Shown here: positions 15,401 through 23,275 of the stretch, in pieces
How the letters are laid out: each line of letters starts with the position of its first letter
How positions within the stretch are numbered: the first letter of the stretch is position 1
NCBI RefSeq assembly: GCF_001544495.1
Contig: NZ_FCNZ02000024.1
Coordinates: 28,187-92,186 of the forward strand
DNA length: 64,000 nt
Direction of reading: 5' to 3'
DNA from: Caballeronia telluris
Lineage (GTDB): Bacteria > Pseudomonadota > Gammaproteobacteria > Burkholderiales > Burkholderiaceae
The notes under the pieces: generated by a model
Told to the model about the DNA's origin: nothing
The model's database searches: none
What the model saw: only the letters and a program-made list of their open reading frames with translations
Program-made: the position numbers and the translations under genes

Positions 15401-15890
15401 CGAGCAGCAGGAGTTCGCGCGCCCACCATTCGGTGAGCTGATGCGCGGCTTCGCCGTCACTGAAATTCGCGTGGGCGACGTTCTCCTCGCGCGGCGGATG
15501 ACGCGGATCGAGCCGCGCCTCGGCACTCTCGAACGGCTGGAACCAGTGCTTGTTCTCGTGATAGAGGCCGCCGTCGCTGCTCACCCGGTCGATCACGATA
15601 TCCACGAGCAGCGTCAGGCCGTGCTGCTTCGCCCCGGCGGCGAGTCGCGCGAGGCCGTCGCTTGCGCTCGTATCGGATTCGAAGACGGCATGCAGACGGT
15701 GATGATCCGAGACGGTCTGACCGTGCCCGTTCGCGCCGGGCATGAACGGCGAGCCGATCAGGACGTGGTCGAAGCCGAGGGCGGCCGCGTGCTCGAAGTG
15801 AGCGGGCCATCGCGCAAGCGGTCCGACGAGCAGCGGGTCGATGAAATAAATACGCGGCGCGTACGCATGATGGGCGGGATGGTTTTCCAT
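12498..15890 (-). CDS. glgE: alpha-1,4-glucan:maltose-1-phosphate maltosyltransferase with extra N-terminal GH13-like module
   Basis: GlgE extends alpha-1,4-glucan using maltose-1-phosphate. The ATG at 15890 gives 1130 aa, far longer than actinobacterial GlgE (about 660-700). The C-terminal part, from about residue 465, is a normal GlgE: WYEIFPRSM, LYFPPINPIG, IFRVDNPHTKPF (nucleophile about D848) and VIFLAEAFTRP (acid about E877). Residues 1-330 form a second GH13-like region with LLVDIVIDRV and GGFRFDAPHK, but the place of the acid/base Glu reads KWLAWTVG, so this half may not be catalytic. It follows glgA after a 330-bp gap that holds its promoter region and the glgA terminator. Confidence 0.93.
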   Translation of the reverse strand: MENHPAHHAYAPRIYFIDPLLVGPLARWPAHFEHAAALGFDHVLIGSPFMPGANGHGQTVSDHHRLHAVFESDTSASDGLARLAAGAKQHGLTLLVDIVIDRVSSDGGLYHENKHWFQPFESAEARLDPRHPPREENVAHANFSDGEAAHQLTEWWARELLLLADAGIGGFRFDAPHKVPAHVWRRLGAAVRERHPDTKWLAWTVGISRHDLHGLTDAGFDAVFSSSRWWDFRSAWLVDEHAALSHVAPPIAFPEEPYGARLLSDLPDTGDTALVERAYRRALFTATAIGTGLLLPMGFEYGVGLPMSYQYGVAAEFERAREQARFDLSKDIARANALQRDVPTLATVGEMRALTGAGTPFAALVRANGPDLRLANAAALIVVNPDLHSPVYVDPLHLLEAVPGSFTRFAPLGETGATQARLAPFTLAAGETRLFRAAAEPFVLLAQPQVKRGSKAADKKSVTEAVSAPRVAIESVTPSVDHGRFPAKRIVGEAVEVQAAIFAEGHDKIAAAVQWRAADETDWHETPMALVQPLGRDLWTARIPLDRVGRHEFTVIAWRDDFASLVDHMQKKLNAGQTVELEIEEARHLFALILAEVQTAEGASTEPLESLVKEFTKAAPERKLEIVLGAETAKAIAAARHRPFLSRDPVTYRVDAERAAARFASWYEIFPRSMSDDESRHGTFVDVIGKMPRIRAMGFDVLYFPPINPIGVANRKGKNNSLTAQPGDVGSPYAIGGKEGGHTAVHPELGTLDDFKQMLESAHAHGLEIALDFAVQCSPDHPWLQEHPTWFAWRPDGTLRYAENPPKKYQDIVNPDFYAKDAKPELWTSLRDVFLFWVAAGVKIFRVDNPHTKPFPFWEWAINDVRARHPDVIFLAEAFTRPRVMNRLAKLGFSQSYTYFTWRESKRDFIEYMHDLTQTDAREFFRPNFFVNTPDINPRFLQRSGRAGFVIRAALAATLSGLWGVYSGFELCEAAALPNSEEYLDSEKYQLRAWDWNRPGNIVGEITALNRVRRANPALQTHLGVNFLPAHNDQILFFEKSNASGDNVVLVAINLDPFNEQGADIELPWQTLERWGVHEWDALAVEDQITGQRFEWRGRRQHVRLDPNSLPFAIWRIAPVWGLPKPSVEL

Positions 15891-16152
15891 CGTTCGTCTT
15901 TTCCAGAGTCGTCCTGCGGTGGCGGGGATGCGGGTCAACAATCGCGATCACGCTCACGGGCGGCAAAGAGCCAATCCGCATCGGACGGCTGCCGCAGACG
16001 AGCCTCAGAGTGTTTGGAGCATCACCTTTCCGGGGTCACGCATGCGGCGAGCACCGCGTTCGAGCGATACGCCATTCGTTGCGGCGCCAGGGTCGCACGG
16101 GCCGATGCAGCATGTAGCGTGCCGCACCCGGCGGCGAGCCGGCGATAGTGCC

Positions 16153-16176
16153 GAGCCGCCCGTTTTCGGGCGGCTC
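16153..16176 (-). terminator. hairpin after glgA
   Basis: A perfect 10-bp stem GAGCCGCCCG with a TTTT loop lies 46 bp past the glgA stop. It lacks a long T-run on the minus strand. It sits in the 332-bp glgA-glgE gap (15891-16222), in which no gene is visible; the glgE promoter must lie here or further upstream. Confidence 0.5.
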
Positions 16177-16222
16177 GTTCAGGCGGTTTTCTGAAAAGCC
16201 GCGCTCTTTTTCAGACGAAAGA

Positions 16223-17836
16223 TCAGGCACTGCGCGCGACGCGCTCGGCGGACACGCCGGTCGCGGGTTGCGCGCGTTCCGGCCGGGCAGGTCCGGACCG
16301 CACACCGAGCGCGGACTTCGCCGCACTGGCACCGGCGAGCCCGGCATACAGTCCGACGAATCGCGCGACCGGCTGCGCCCAGCCGAAGTCCCGCGACATC
16401 GCGTTGCGTTGCAGTGTGCGCCAATGTTGGGGCCGCATGAAGGCATCGATTGCCCGGGTTGCGCCCGCGATCACATCGTGAGCCGTCTCGCCGTCGAACA
16501 GGAAGCCCGTCGGTGCGGCGTTTTGAGGGTACGCGACGGGCGCGTCGTAAGTGGCTTCGCGCGGCATCGCGAGAGAGAGGTCGGCCGCGTCGACGATGGT
16601 GTCCGCGAGGCCGCCCACGCGCGATGCCACCGGCACCGTGCCGTAGCGCATCGCGTAGATCTGCGTGAGGCCGCAGGGCTCGAAGCGGCTGCCGTGCAGC
16701 AGGATGTCGGCGCCCGCGTGCAGCGCGTGCGCGCGCCGTTCGTCATAGCCGATATGCACGCCGACGCGGTCCGGCCAGTCCTGCGCGAGCCGCCGGAAGC
16801 CCTGTTCGATATACGCTTCGCCCTTGCCGATCACGGCGATCTGCAGACGCGCGTGCCTGTCGAGCAATTGCGGAATGGCTTCGACGACCACATCCGCGAG
16901 CTTTTGCCCCGTCATCCGGCTGCCGATGGCGACGAGCGGCGCGAACGGATCGGCGGGCAGGCCGAACATCTGCTGCAGCGCGCGCTTGCAGGCGTGCTTG
17001 CCGCGCATGTCGTCGAAGGAATAATTGCGGGCGATCAGCGGATCGGTGGCCGGATTCCACGTCTTTTCGTCGATGCCGTTGGTGACGCCAATAAGTTTGT
17101 CCGCGCAGCTTTGCAGCACGCCTTCCATCAGGTGCCCGAAGCGCGGCGTGAGGATTTCGCGCGCGTAGGTTTCGCTCACGGTCGTGACCGAATCGGCGTG
17201 GACGATGCCCGCTTTCATCAGACTCAGCGCGCCGTAGAACTCGATGCTCTTAGGTTCGGCGAGCGCCGGCCCGAGCCACGGCGCCGGCACGCCGAGCGAC
17301 GCGCCGAGCGAGAGCGCGTAGTTGCCCTGGAACGCGAGATTGTGGATCGTGAAGACGCTCTTCGCCTGCACGCCCGCGTGCTTCATCAGGAGCGGCGTGA
17401 GGCCGGAGTGCCAGTCGTGCGCGTGAACGACGTGCGGCTTCTTCACGCCGCGCAGGCCTTGCGCGATGCGCACCGCAGCCGTCGACAACGCGGCGAAACG
17501 CACGGCGTTGTCGGTGTAGTCGCGTCCGTGTTCGTCTTGATAGAGGCCGGTGCGCGCATAAAGCGCGTCGTTGCGCACGAGGAGGAGCGGCACACCGGTA
17601 TCGGGCATCCTGCCTCGCAACAGCGCAGCGTCGCCACCGGGAAGGCCCGGCAACGCGCAAACCTTGTGCAGACCTTCCGCCGTGGCGATCGCGCCGGGGT
17701 AAGCCGGCATCAGGATCGTGGCATCGACGCCCGCCTCGCGAAGCGCGGCGGCGTAGGCGCTCACCATATCGCCCAGGCCTCCGGTCTTCGCGAGCGGGAC
17801 GGCTTCTGAGGCGACAAGCAGAACATTCAAGGACAA
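16223..17836 (-). CDS. glgA: glycogen/starch synthase
   Basis: GlgA is a GT5 glucosyltransferase that uses ADP-glucose to elongate glucan, or in some bacteria with GlgE to make maltose-1-phosphate. I chose a TTG at 17836, giving SLNVLLVASEAVPLAKTGGLGD at the N-terminus, because GGAG stands 7 bases upstream. An ATG at 17917 would add 27 unusual residues without a ribosome site. The KTGGLGD loop, VHAHDWHSGL and the C-terminal SRFEPCGLTQIYAMRYG site are present. The last ~40 residues are a low-complexity tail. No ADP-glucose pyrophosphorylase (glgC) gene is in the window. Confidence 0.92.
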   Translation of the reverse strand: MSLNVLLVASEAVPLAKTGGLGDMVSAYAAALREAGVDATILMPAYPGAIATAEGLHKVCALPGLPGGDAALLRGRMPDTGVPLLLVRNDALYARTGLYQDEHGRDYTDNAVRFAALSTAAVRIAQGLRGVKKPHVVHAHDWHSGLTPLLMKHAGVQAKSVFTIHNLAFQGNYALSLGASLGVPAPWLGPALAEPKSIEFYGALSLMKAGIVHADSVTTVSETYAREILTPRFGHLMEGVLQSCADKLIGVTNGIDEKTWNPATDPLIARNYSFDDMRGKHACKRALQQMFGLPADPFAPLVAIGSRMTGQKLADVVVEAIPQLLDRHARLQIAVIGKGEAYIEQGFRRLAQDWPDRVGVHIGYDERRAHALHAGADILLHGSRFEPCGLTQIYAMRYGTVPVASRVGGLADTIVDAADLSLAMPREATYDAPVAYPQNAAPTGFLFDGETAHDVIAGATRAIDAFMRPQHWRTLQRNAMSRDFGWAQPVARFVGLYAGLAGASAAKSALGVRSGPARPERAQPATGVSAERVARSA

Positions 17837-18167
17837 AATTCGGCTCCCGGATCGAGAGAGGAAGCCCGTCGATGGCGTATCCGGACAGTTCCAGACCGCA
17901 CGTTCGCGGCGCTTCATCAGGTTGTTTTTGGTTTGGCGGGACTCTATAGAGCAAGGCGTGTGCCACGCGGCACACGCTCGATTGAACTGCGGAAAGTGGA
18001 CGGCGCCGCGCGCTGTTAAGCGGATCGCGAAAATGGCCGTTCGCCCGGCGTGTAAAACTGACTGCGGCGGCCGCCGCCTTTTTACACGGTGCCCTGCGGG
18101 ATGCTCTTCCGAAGTCTTGTCGAAATGAGCTTAGGGCGCGGATGTGACAGTGACGTTGCGAACGCCG
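17837..18167. other. gene-free gap with two hairpins
   Basis: No gene is visible. A 9-bp perfect stem (17956-17964 with 17969-17977) lies upstream of glgA. A second structure at 18049-18088 has 9-bp outer arms (CGTGTAAAA and its complement) enclosing the 14-bp palindrome GCGGCGGCCGCCGC; it lies about 80 bp past the DUF1345 stop and may end that transcript. Confidence 0.55.
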
Positions 18168-18827
18168 TCAGTTGCCGCCGACGAGGCTCGCCGCGATGTT
18201 GACGCTTAAGCCCAGCACGGCGACATTGAAGAAGAACGACAGGACCGATTGCGCAAGCGCGGTGCGCCGCACTTCGGTGGAGCGCAGCGAGACGTCGGCG
18301 GTCTGCGAGGCGACTGCGATCGTGAACGAGAAGTACAGGAAATCCCAGTAGCCGGGCTTCAGTTGACGGTCGGGAAAGGCGAGGGCGGTGTCGTTGTCGT
18401 CGGACTGGTAATAGTGGCGCGCGTAGTGGAGCGTGAACATCGTCGGGATGAGGAACCACGCGCCGAGCATCGTCGCGCCGGTGAGCGCGTAGTGCTCGGC
18501 CGCGATGGCGACGCTCACGTTCTTCGCCGCCGACAGTTCGACGACGATCGCCACGATGCTCGCAATCGCCGCGAGACTCACGATGATCAGCACGGCGGCC
18601 GCGTTTTCGTCCTCGCGCTCGGCGAGTTCCTGAACCTGCTCCTGCTGCGCGCGCGCCATCTTCACCCAGATCAGGATCAGATAGAGCCAGACCGCCGTGT
18701 CCCAGCCGAGCAGCGTGCGGACGATGGCCGAGCCGGGCAGCGGCGCGAGGATCGCCGCGACGACGCCGATGAGAAGGGCGATCAGCGCGCGCGGACGGTA
18801 ACGGAAGACGGTCGGGATCAGGTTCAT
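18168..18827 (-). CDS. DUF1345 family inner-membrane protein
   Basis: 219-aa hydrophobic protein starting MNLIPTVFRYRPRALIALL at the ATG 18827. It has about five predicted membrane segments: near residues 14-35, 38-55, 78-98, 115-135 and 190-215. A charged cytosolic loop around 57-75 contains EQVQELAEREDEN, and YWDFLYFSFTIAVASQTAD is typical of DUF1345. Function is unknown in this family. It lies alone between glgA and a divergent phosphatase, 288 bp from the latter. Larger frames reading through from upstream on the same strand are not credible. Confidence 0.85.
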   Translation of the reverse strand: MNLIPTVFRYRPRALIALLIGVVAAILAPLPGSAIVRTLLGWDTAVWLYLILIWVKMARAQQEQVQELAEREDENAAAVLIIVSLAAIASIVAIVVELSAAKNVSVAIAAEHYALTGATMLGAWFLIPTMFTLHYARHYYQSDDNDTALAFPDRQLKPGYWDFLYFSFTIAVASQTADVSLRSTEVRRTALAQSVLSFFFNVAVLGLSVNIAASLVGGN

Positions 18828-19115
18828 GTTTTCGAGAGTGGGACGAAGCCAGCGGATTATTGTCCAGATGCCTTTCAAAGCGCTGCACGAATGCTCCGGA
18901 AGCGCAGTGGTAATATCGGAATACGAAAAGGCGTGTCGTATCGCAATAAATTCACGGTTTCCCTGAATGACGCCCTTTTCGTGGCATGTTTTACTCGAAA
19001 GCAACCGATTACCGAAAGCCGGTGCTGTCTCCGGCAAAAAGTCGCGTCGAAATTCGCGTTGCGAAAGAGTCCAAACGCGCACATGCTGGCGTTTTGCGGC
19101 GTTAAGATCATTCGC

Positions 19116-19853
19116 ATGAATGCTCCTACTCATCCTGCCGTTCGCTGGCATCCGGCCAACAAGCTCGGTCGCGACTTCGTGGTCGGCGACCTGCATGGCT
19201 GCGTCGATGCCCTGCGCTATCTGCTCACCGAAATCGGTTTCGACGGCGCGCGCGACCGCCTGTTTTCGGTCGGCGACCTGATCGACCGTGGCACGGATTC
19301 GCTCGCCGCGATCAATCTGATCGACAAGCCGTGGTTCTTTCCTGTCCTCGGCAACCACGAGGATGCGCTGATTGCGGTTGCGTCGGGCAGGATGCGCCGT
19401 CAGGCGTGGTATTCGATCGGCGGCGCGTGGGCCGAAACCCTCGCCGACGATCAACTGTCGGAGCTTGCCGCGCGGTTGTCGGTGCTGCCGCTCGTGCGCA
19501 TCGTCGGTGATGGCGCGGAGCGCTTCAACGTGCTGCACGGCGAATTCTTCGGTTCCGACGCCGATCTCGAAGTCGCGGAATTCCCCGGCGAAATCCGCAA
19601 TACGCTGCTGTGGGGCCGCGGCCTCGCGCTCGGCAGCGCCGATCCGTCGCGCCAGGCCGGCCTGTCGCTCACCTATTGCGGCCATACGCCGACGCGCAAC
19701 GTCAGGACGATCGGCTCGCAGGTCTATATCGATACCGGCGCATTTTCCTCGGATGGCCGCCTGACGATCGTCGAGCCGGGTTCCGACCGGCGCTGGTCGG
19801 TGAAGGAGCGCTGGGCCGCGTCCGAAGGCGCGCGGGAACTCGCGCTGCCCTGA
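19116..19853 (+). CDS. metallophosphoesterase, serine/threonine protein phosphatase type (PrpA/PrpB-like)
   Basis: 245-aa cytosolic protein with the calcineurin-like signature in order: DFVVGDLHGC near 20-29, FSVGDLIDRG near 50-59, and PVLGNHED near 75-82, followed by the histidines of YCGHTPT. These are the dinuclear metal ligands of PPP phosphatases, as in lambda phosphatase and E. coli PrpA/PrpB. Substrate specificity (phosphoprotein versus dinucleotide) cannot be decided from sequence. The start is the ATG at 19116; longer upstream frames have no support. Topoisomerase IB follows after 89 bp. Confidence 0.88.
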   Translation: MNAPTHPAVRWHPANKLGRDFVVGDLHGCVDALRYLLTEIGFDGARDRLFSVGDLIDRGTDSLAAINLIDKPWFFPVLGNHEDALIAVASGRMRRQAWYSIGGAWAETLADDQLSELAARLSVLPLVRIVGDGAERFNVLHGEFFGSDADLEVAEFPGEIRNTLLWGRGLALGSADPSRQAGLSLTYCGHTPTRNVRTIGSQVYIDTGAFSSDGRLTIVEPGSDRRWSVKERWAASEGARELALP

Positions 19854-19942
19854 AAAGCCCGAAGCGTCCGGAAGCGCCGCCGCAGCGGCGGCACAGGCTT
19901 TGCTCGTTGCGTCTCGAATCCAAACGGACAACGAGGCGCGCG

Positions 19943-21250
19943 GTGACCGGCACGACACGAGACAACCCATCCAGTTCCAGCGGCAACGGCGGCGTGCAAG
20001 GCTGTCCGGAAGACCTGCCGCCCGGCCTTCGCTACGTCGATGATTCGCGGCCCGGCTATACGCGCGAATGGACCGACGGCGCGTTCGCGTACTTCAACAC
20101 GCAAGGCAAGCGCATCGACGACCCGGCGGAAATCCGCCGCATCAACGCGCTCGCGATTCCGCCCGCTTATATCAACGTCTGGATCTGTCCCGACGCGCGC
20201 GGCCATCTCCAGGCGACGGGCCGCGATGCGCGGGGCCGCAAGCAGTATCGCTATCACCCGCAATGGCGCGAAACGCGCGACGCCAACAAGTACGAGCGCA
20301 TGCTCGCGTTCGGCGCGGTGCTGCCGAAGCTGCGGGCGCGCGTGGCCCGCGATCTCGCCCTCGACGGCATGCCGCGCGACAAGGTGCTCGCCACGGTCGT
20401 GCGTCTGCTCGACACGACGCTGATCCGCGTCGGCAGCGAGGAATACGCGCGTGAGAACCGCTCCTACGGCCTGACGACGCTGCGCAAGAAACATCTGAAA
20501 GTGACCGCCGGCACGCTGCGCTTCCAGTTTCGCGGCAAGAGCGGGATCGAACATGACGTGCCAGTGAGCGACCGGCGCGTCGCGAAGATCGTCAGGCGCT
20601 GCATGGATCTCGCGGGACAGGATCTGTTCCAGTATCTCGATGCGGACGGCGCGCGCCATGCCGTCACGTCGTCCGACATCAACGACTATCTGCGCGAAGT
20701 CACGGGCGCGGATTTCACCGCGAAGGACTATCGCACGTGGGCGGGCAGCGTGTTCGCGCTCGCCGCGCTGCGGCGGCTCACGTGGGAGACGGTGACGGAG
20801 GCGCGCAAGCACGTGGTCGGCACGATCAAGGAGGTGTCGAAGCTGCTGCGCAACACGCCCGCCGTGTGCCGCAAGTGTTACGTGCATCCGGCGGTGATCG
20901 AGGCTTTCGAGGCAGGCGAACTCGCCGACGCGCTGCCCGCGTCGCGCCGTCACGGTCTCAAGACGGACGAAGCCGCGCTGGCGATCTTTCTCGAAAAGGA
21001 TACGAAGCGCCGTGCGCGCGAGGCGGCCCGCAAGGGCAAGAACGGTGCGGAGGCGAGCGATGCGCGGCTCACCGGGCTGCTGGCGAAGTCGAGCAGGAAG
21101 GCGCGGGCCGGGGCGCTGAAGAACAGCGGCAAGGATGCCGCGGCACAGGCGCTTGGGACCGTGGGGAAGAAAGGCGCGCCGAAGGCCGCGCGGCCCGCCG
21201 CGAAGAAACTGGCGCGCACGCGCTCGCCTACGGCGGTCGCGATCGGCTGA
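19943..21250 (+). CDS. DNA topoisomerase IB (poxvirus type)
   Basis: Relaxes supercoils through a 3'-phosphotyrosyl intermediate. The GTG at 19943 has GAGG 6 bases upstream and gives 435 aa. The body matches bacterial TopIB: YTREWTDGAF, RRINALAIPPAY, the pocket residues in EEYARENRSYGLTTL and KHLKV, and the C-terminal CRKCYVHP with the probable nucleophilic tyrosine near residue 315. After about residue 360 comes a Lys/Ala-rich tail (KKGAPKAARPAAKK) likely to bind DNA nonspecifically. Bacterial TopIB is an accessory enzyme with patchy distribution. It converges on the RES/Xre pair with 9 bp between stops. Confidence 0.93.
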   Translation: MTGTTRDNPSSSSGNGGVQGCPEDLPPGLRYVDDSRPGYTREWTDGAFAYFNTQGKRIDDPAEIRRINALAIPPAYINVWICPDARGHLQATGRDARGRKQYRYHPQWRETRDANKYERMLAFGAVLPKLRARVARDLALDGMPRDKVLATVVRLLDTTLIRVGSEEYARENRSYGLTTLRKKHLKVTAGTLRFQFRGKSGIEHDVPVSDRRVAKIVRRCMDLAGQDLFQYLDADGARHAVTSSDINDYLREVTGADFTAKDYRTWAGSVFALAALRRLTWETVTEARKHVVGTIKEVSKLLRNTPAVCRKCYVHPAVIEAFEAGELADALPASRRHGLKTDEAALAIFLEKDTKRRAREAARKGKNGAEASDARLTGLLAKSSRKARAGALKNSGKDAAAQALGTVGKKGAPKAARPAAKKLARTRSPTAVAIG

Positions 21251-21259
21251 CCAAATCCA

Positions 21260-21997
21260 TCAGCCGACCTGGCTCGTCTCTAGCACATAATCGATCGTTT
21301 CGCCGTTCCAGTTGTATTCGAGATGCGCGGCATGCCGGCAGTCGCGCAGCATCGTCGCGCGGAAGGCGGCGAGGCATTCGCCTTCTGCGTCCCGCACCGA
21401 CGGATACGCGATTCCCGGCGCGCCCGCCTTGCGCGCCGCGCGCCCGAGCGCCTTGCCGGGGCCGTAATCGTCGGGATCGAGGATGCGCGGATCGAGCGCC
21501 GAGTCCTTCAGGCGCGCGCCCCGCAAATCCACCACTTCGCCTTGCGCGATCACCGTGTAAAGACGCATCTGCTGGCGCAGCGGCGCTTCGTTCGTCGCGG
21601 CGAGAAAGAGCGTCGAGTGATAACGCGTTTCCGCGATCGCCGTCTGCCGGCTGCGCGCGCAATAAAACACGCCGTAACTGCCGTCGGAGAAGCGGCTGCC
21701 GTTCGGATTCAGATGCGTGAACGCGGCCATGATCGGGCCGCAGCCCGGCCCGAAGCAGCGCTCTTCCGGCGGCACGAGATCGAGTTCGCCGACCTCGGTG
21801 CGCAGACGGTCGTTGGTCATCGCTTCGAGCGCGTAGAGCGCATCGAAATCGCCGGGCGACGCCACGCGGTCGAACAGGTTCACGGCGGGAAAGCGGGTGG
21901 GAATCACGCGATAGGCCGGCGACCAGTCGAGTTCGCCGTGCGGCCAGGTCGCGCGCCAGTCCGGCGTTGCGGCACTTGCTCTTTCGGTCACGCCCAT
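21260..21997 (-). CDS. RES-domain toxin
   Basis: RES toxins (family of MbcT/ParT/Res) attack NAD+ and arrest growth until bound by their antitoxin. The 245-aa product has the RES layout: AYRVIPTRF near 27-35, NLFDRVAS, GSYGVFYCARS with Tyr near 118, TAIAETRYHS with the conserved Glu near 132, and a C-terminal EYNWNGETI. Its ATG overlaps the antitoxin gene by 10 bp, so both are translated from one mRNA. It lies downstream of the antitoxin, the normal order for RES/Xre modules. Toxicity and NAD+ cleavage are inferred from the family. Confidence 0.87.
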   Translation of the reverse strand: MGVTERASAATPDWRATWPHGELDWSPAYRVIPTRFPAVNLFDRVASPGDFDALYALEAMTNDRLRTEVGELDLVPPEERCFGPGCGPIMAAFTHLNPNGSRFSDGSYGVFYCARSRQTAIAETRYHSTLFLAATNEAPLRQQMRLYTVIAQGEVVDLRGARLKDSALDPRILDPDDYGPGKALGRAARKAGAPGIAYPSVRDAEGECLAAFRATMLRDCRHAAHLEYNWNGETIDYVLETSQVG

Positions 21998-22425
21998 CCG
22001 CCTCGCATGGCATCGAGATACTGCCGGACCGCGACGAGATCGCTCACATTGCCCGCCAGCATGCGCTCGAGCGCCGGACGGCCGCCGAACGGCGACGCGC
22101 TGTTGGGACGTTTGATCCAGGTATCGGCGGCGTCGGCGTTGGGCAGCAGAATCTGCAGCGCCTTGTAGATGCCGAGAATCAGCGAAAGACGTTCGAGCAC
22201 GTCGCGACCGAGGCGCGCGTTCTGCGGCTGCGATTTCCATTTGAAGAACGTCGAGCGGGCGGGCGACCCCAGCAGGACGATCTGCTCGTCGGTGGAAAGC
22301 GACCAGTCGCGGGCGATATTGAAAAACGCTCGCAGACCGGCCGCCGACATATCACCCAGGCGAGGCATCGGTCGCGGTGTGGCTAGCCCCGGGTCCGCTG
22401 GCGTTGCGCGGGCGGCGTTGCTCAT
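21988..22425 (-). CDS. Xre/MbcA/ParS-type antitoxin
   Basis: 145-aa antitoxin of the RES/Xre class. The N-terminal half (about 28-85) holds a helix-turn-helix-like stretch (STDEQIVLLGSPARSTFFKW); the C-terminal half (about 87-140) is a DUF2384 toxin-binding domain with GRPALERMLAG and the VRQYLDAMRGGW tail that plugs the RES active site in characterised pairs. The promoter 30-60 bp upstream contains a 12-bp palindrome in its spacer, which fits autorepression by the antitoxin or its complex. Overlap with the toxin gene is 10 bp. Confidence 0.87.
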   Translation of the reverse strand: MSNAARATPADPGLATPRPMPRLGDMSAAGLRAFFNIARDWSLSTDEQIVLLGSPARSTFFKWKSQPQNARLGRDVLERLSLILGIYKALQILLPNADAADTWIKRPNSASPFGGRPALERMLAGNVSDLVAVRQYLDAMRGGWA

Positions 22426-22456
22426 GTGAGTGAGTCTCCATTTGAACTTGATTTTT

Positions 22457-22484
22457 ATAATAGTCCATATATGGATTGGGTCAA
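22457..22484 (-). promoter_or_regulatory. RES/Xre promoter with embedded operator
   Basis: On the minus strand TTGACC (22479-22484) and TATTAT (22457-22462) are spaced 16 bp. The perfect palindrome TCCATATATGGA (22464-22475) fills the spacer. A repressor bound there would block RNA polymerase, as expected of an autoregulated toxin-antitoxin operon. Confidence 0.75.
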
Positions 22485-22508
22485 GCGCTTTGTCAAGTAT
22501 CCGGCGGG

Positions 22509-22772
22509 TTACTCTGCGTCGCCGTCTGCGGGACCGTAGCGTCGTCCGGGCACGTGGCTTCGCAGGACTTCGGCGATGTCGGAGGTCGTGCAGTCAGCGG
22601 GGACGGCGCGGCGCTGGATGCACGGATCGTTTTTCACGACCCATTCGACGAGGCGGTACGAAGGCCCCCAAGGCTGATCGAATGGCGCCGACAGACGGCA
22701 CTCGTGAAGCGCCAGCGCGTGCTGGGATTTCATTTCCGATGCGAGATTGCGAAACGATGCGTTGGCAGACAT
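22509..22772 (-). CDS. small hypothetical protein, 87 aa
   Basis: Not recognised. ATG at 22772 with GAGGACGG upstream gives a soluble, mixed-charge protein with three cysteines (HECRL, NDPCIQ, ADCTTS) and a WVVKNDPC centre; no membrane segment or signal peptide. It lies just upstream of the RES/Xre promoter on the same strand and diverges from the LexA-box gene. Codon use and the ribosome site support a real gene, but nothing points to a function. Confidence 0.55.
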   Translation of the reverse strand: MSANASFRNLASEMKSQHALALHECRLSAPFDQPWGPSYRLVEWVVKNDPCIQRRAVPADCTTSDIAEVLRSHVPGRRYGPADGDAE

Positions 22773-22957
22773 GATCCGTCCTCACTCACGTTGATGCGCG
22801 TCCGCCACGGGCCGGACAGGGAAGCCGCGCGGGCTGCGCGGCGGCGGACATAACCGCGAGGTTGAGTGTGGCGTCCGAGAATTAAGAGCGACTTAAGCGC
22901 GGGCGAATTGTCGGACGAAAACGTTTGGCATTTTTGCGACGCCTTTTTCATCAGGCT

Positions 22958-22992
22958 TTGCCACCGGCACGGGTTACTGTATATTCATACAG
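22958..22992 (+). promoter_or_regulatory. promoter with LexA (SOS) box
   Basis: CTGTATATTCATACAG (22977-22992) fits the LexA consensus CTGT-N8-ACAG and is flanked by TA on the left as in strong boxes. TTGCCA (22958-22963) and TATATT (22980-22985) form a sigma70-like promoter with a 16-bp spacer, the -10 lying inside the box. It ends 36 bp before the ATG of the 75-aa gene, so SOS control of that gene is the direct reading. Confidence 0.8.
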
Positions 22993-23028
22993 CTTAAATC
23001 GCCGGAAAGACGATCGGAGGCACATCGA

Positions 23029-23256
23029 ATGATCAATGCTCGCAATGGCACTTCCGAAGCTGCAGCGTTCGAGCGCTTCATGCGCGCGACCCGAGCCGTA
23101 TCGGCTGCATTCGACGCCACGCGCGGCGAGCCCGATCTCGCACGCGGCGGTCGTTCGGTGGCGCGGGCGTTGAAACGTCTGGATGCCGCGCTACAGGAAC
23201 TGGAGACGTCCGAGCGCACGCTCGACGCTATACTTTCGCGCGCTGCGGATCACTAA
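23029..23256 (+). CDS. small helical protein behind a LexA box, 75 aa
   Basis: Not recognised. ATG at 23029 with GGAGG 8 bases upstream. The product is soluble and looks all-helical: residues 10-32 (AAAFERFMRATRAVSAAF) and a heptad-like C-terminal helix 41-70 (ALKRLDAALQELETSERTLDA) that could be a short coiled coil. No cysteines and no membrane segment, so it does not resemble the membrane-inserted SOS division inhibitors. The LexA box 36 bp upstream suggests induction by DNA damage. A second gene starts 19 bp downstream and may share the transcript. Confidence 0.75.
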   Translation: MINARNGTSEAAAFERFMRATRAVSAAFDATRGEPDLARGGRSVARALKRLDAALQELETSERTLDAILSRAADH

Positions 23257-23275
23257 TCAATTTGGAGCGACTGTC

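Noticed and set aside
18168..19970. 600-codon minus-strand frame fusing an antisense N-terminus to DUF1345
   Set aside because: Its first two thirds oppose the phosphatase gene; the real protein starts at the ATG 18827.
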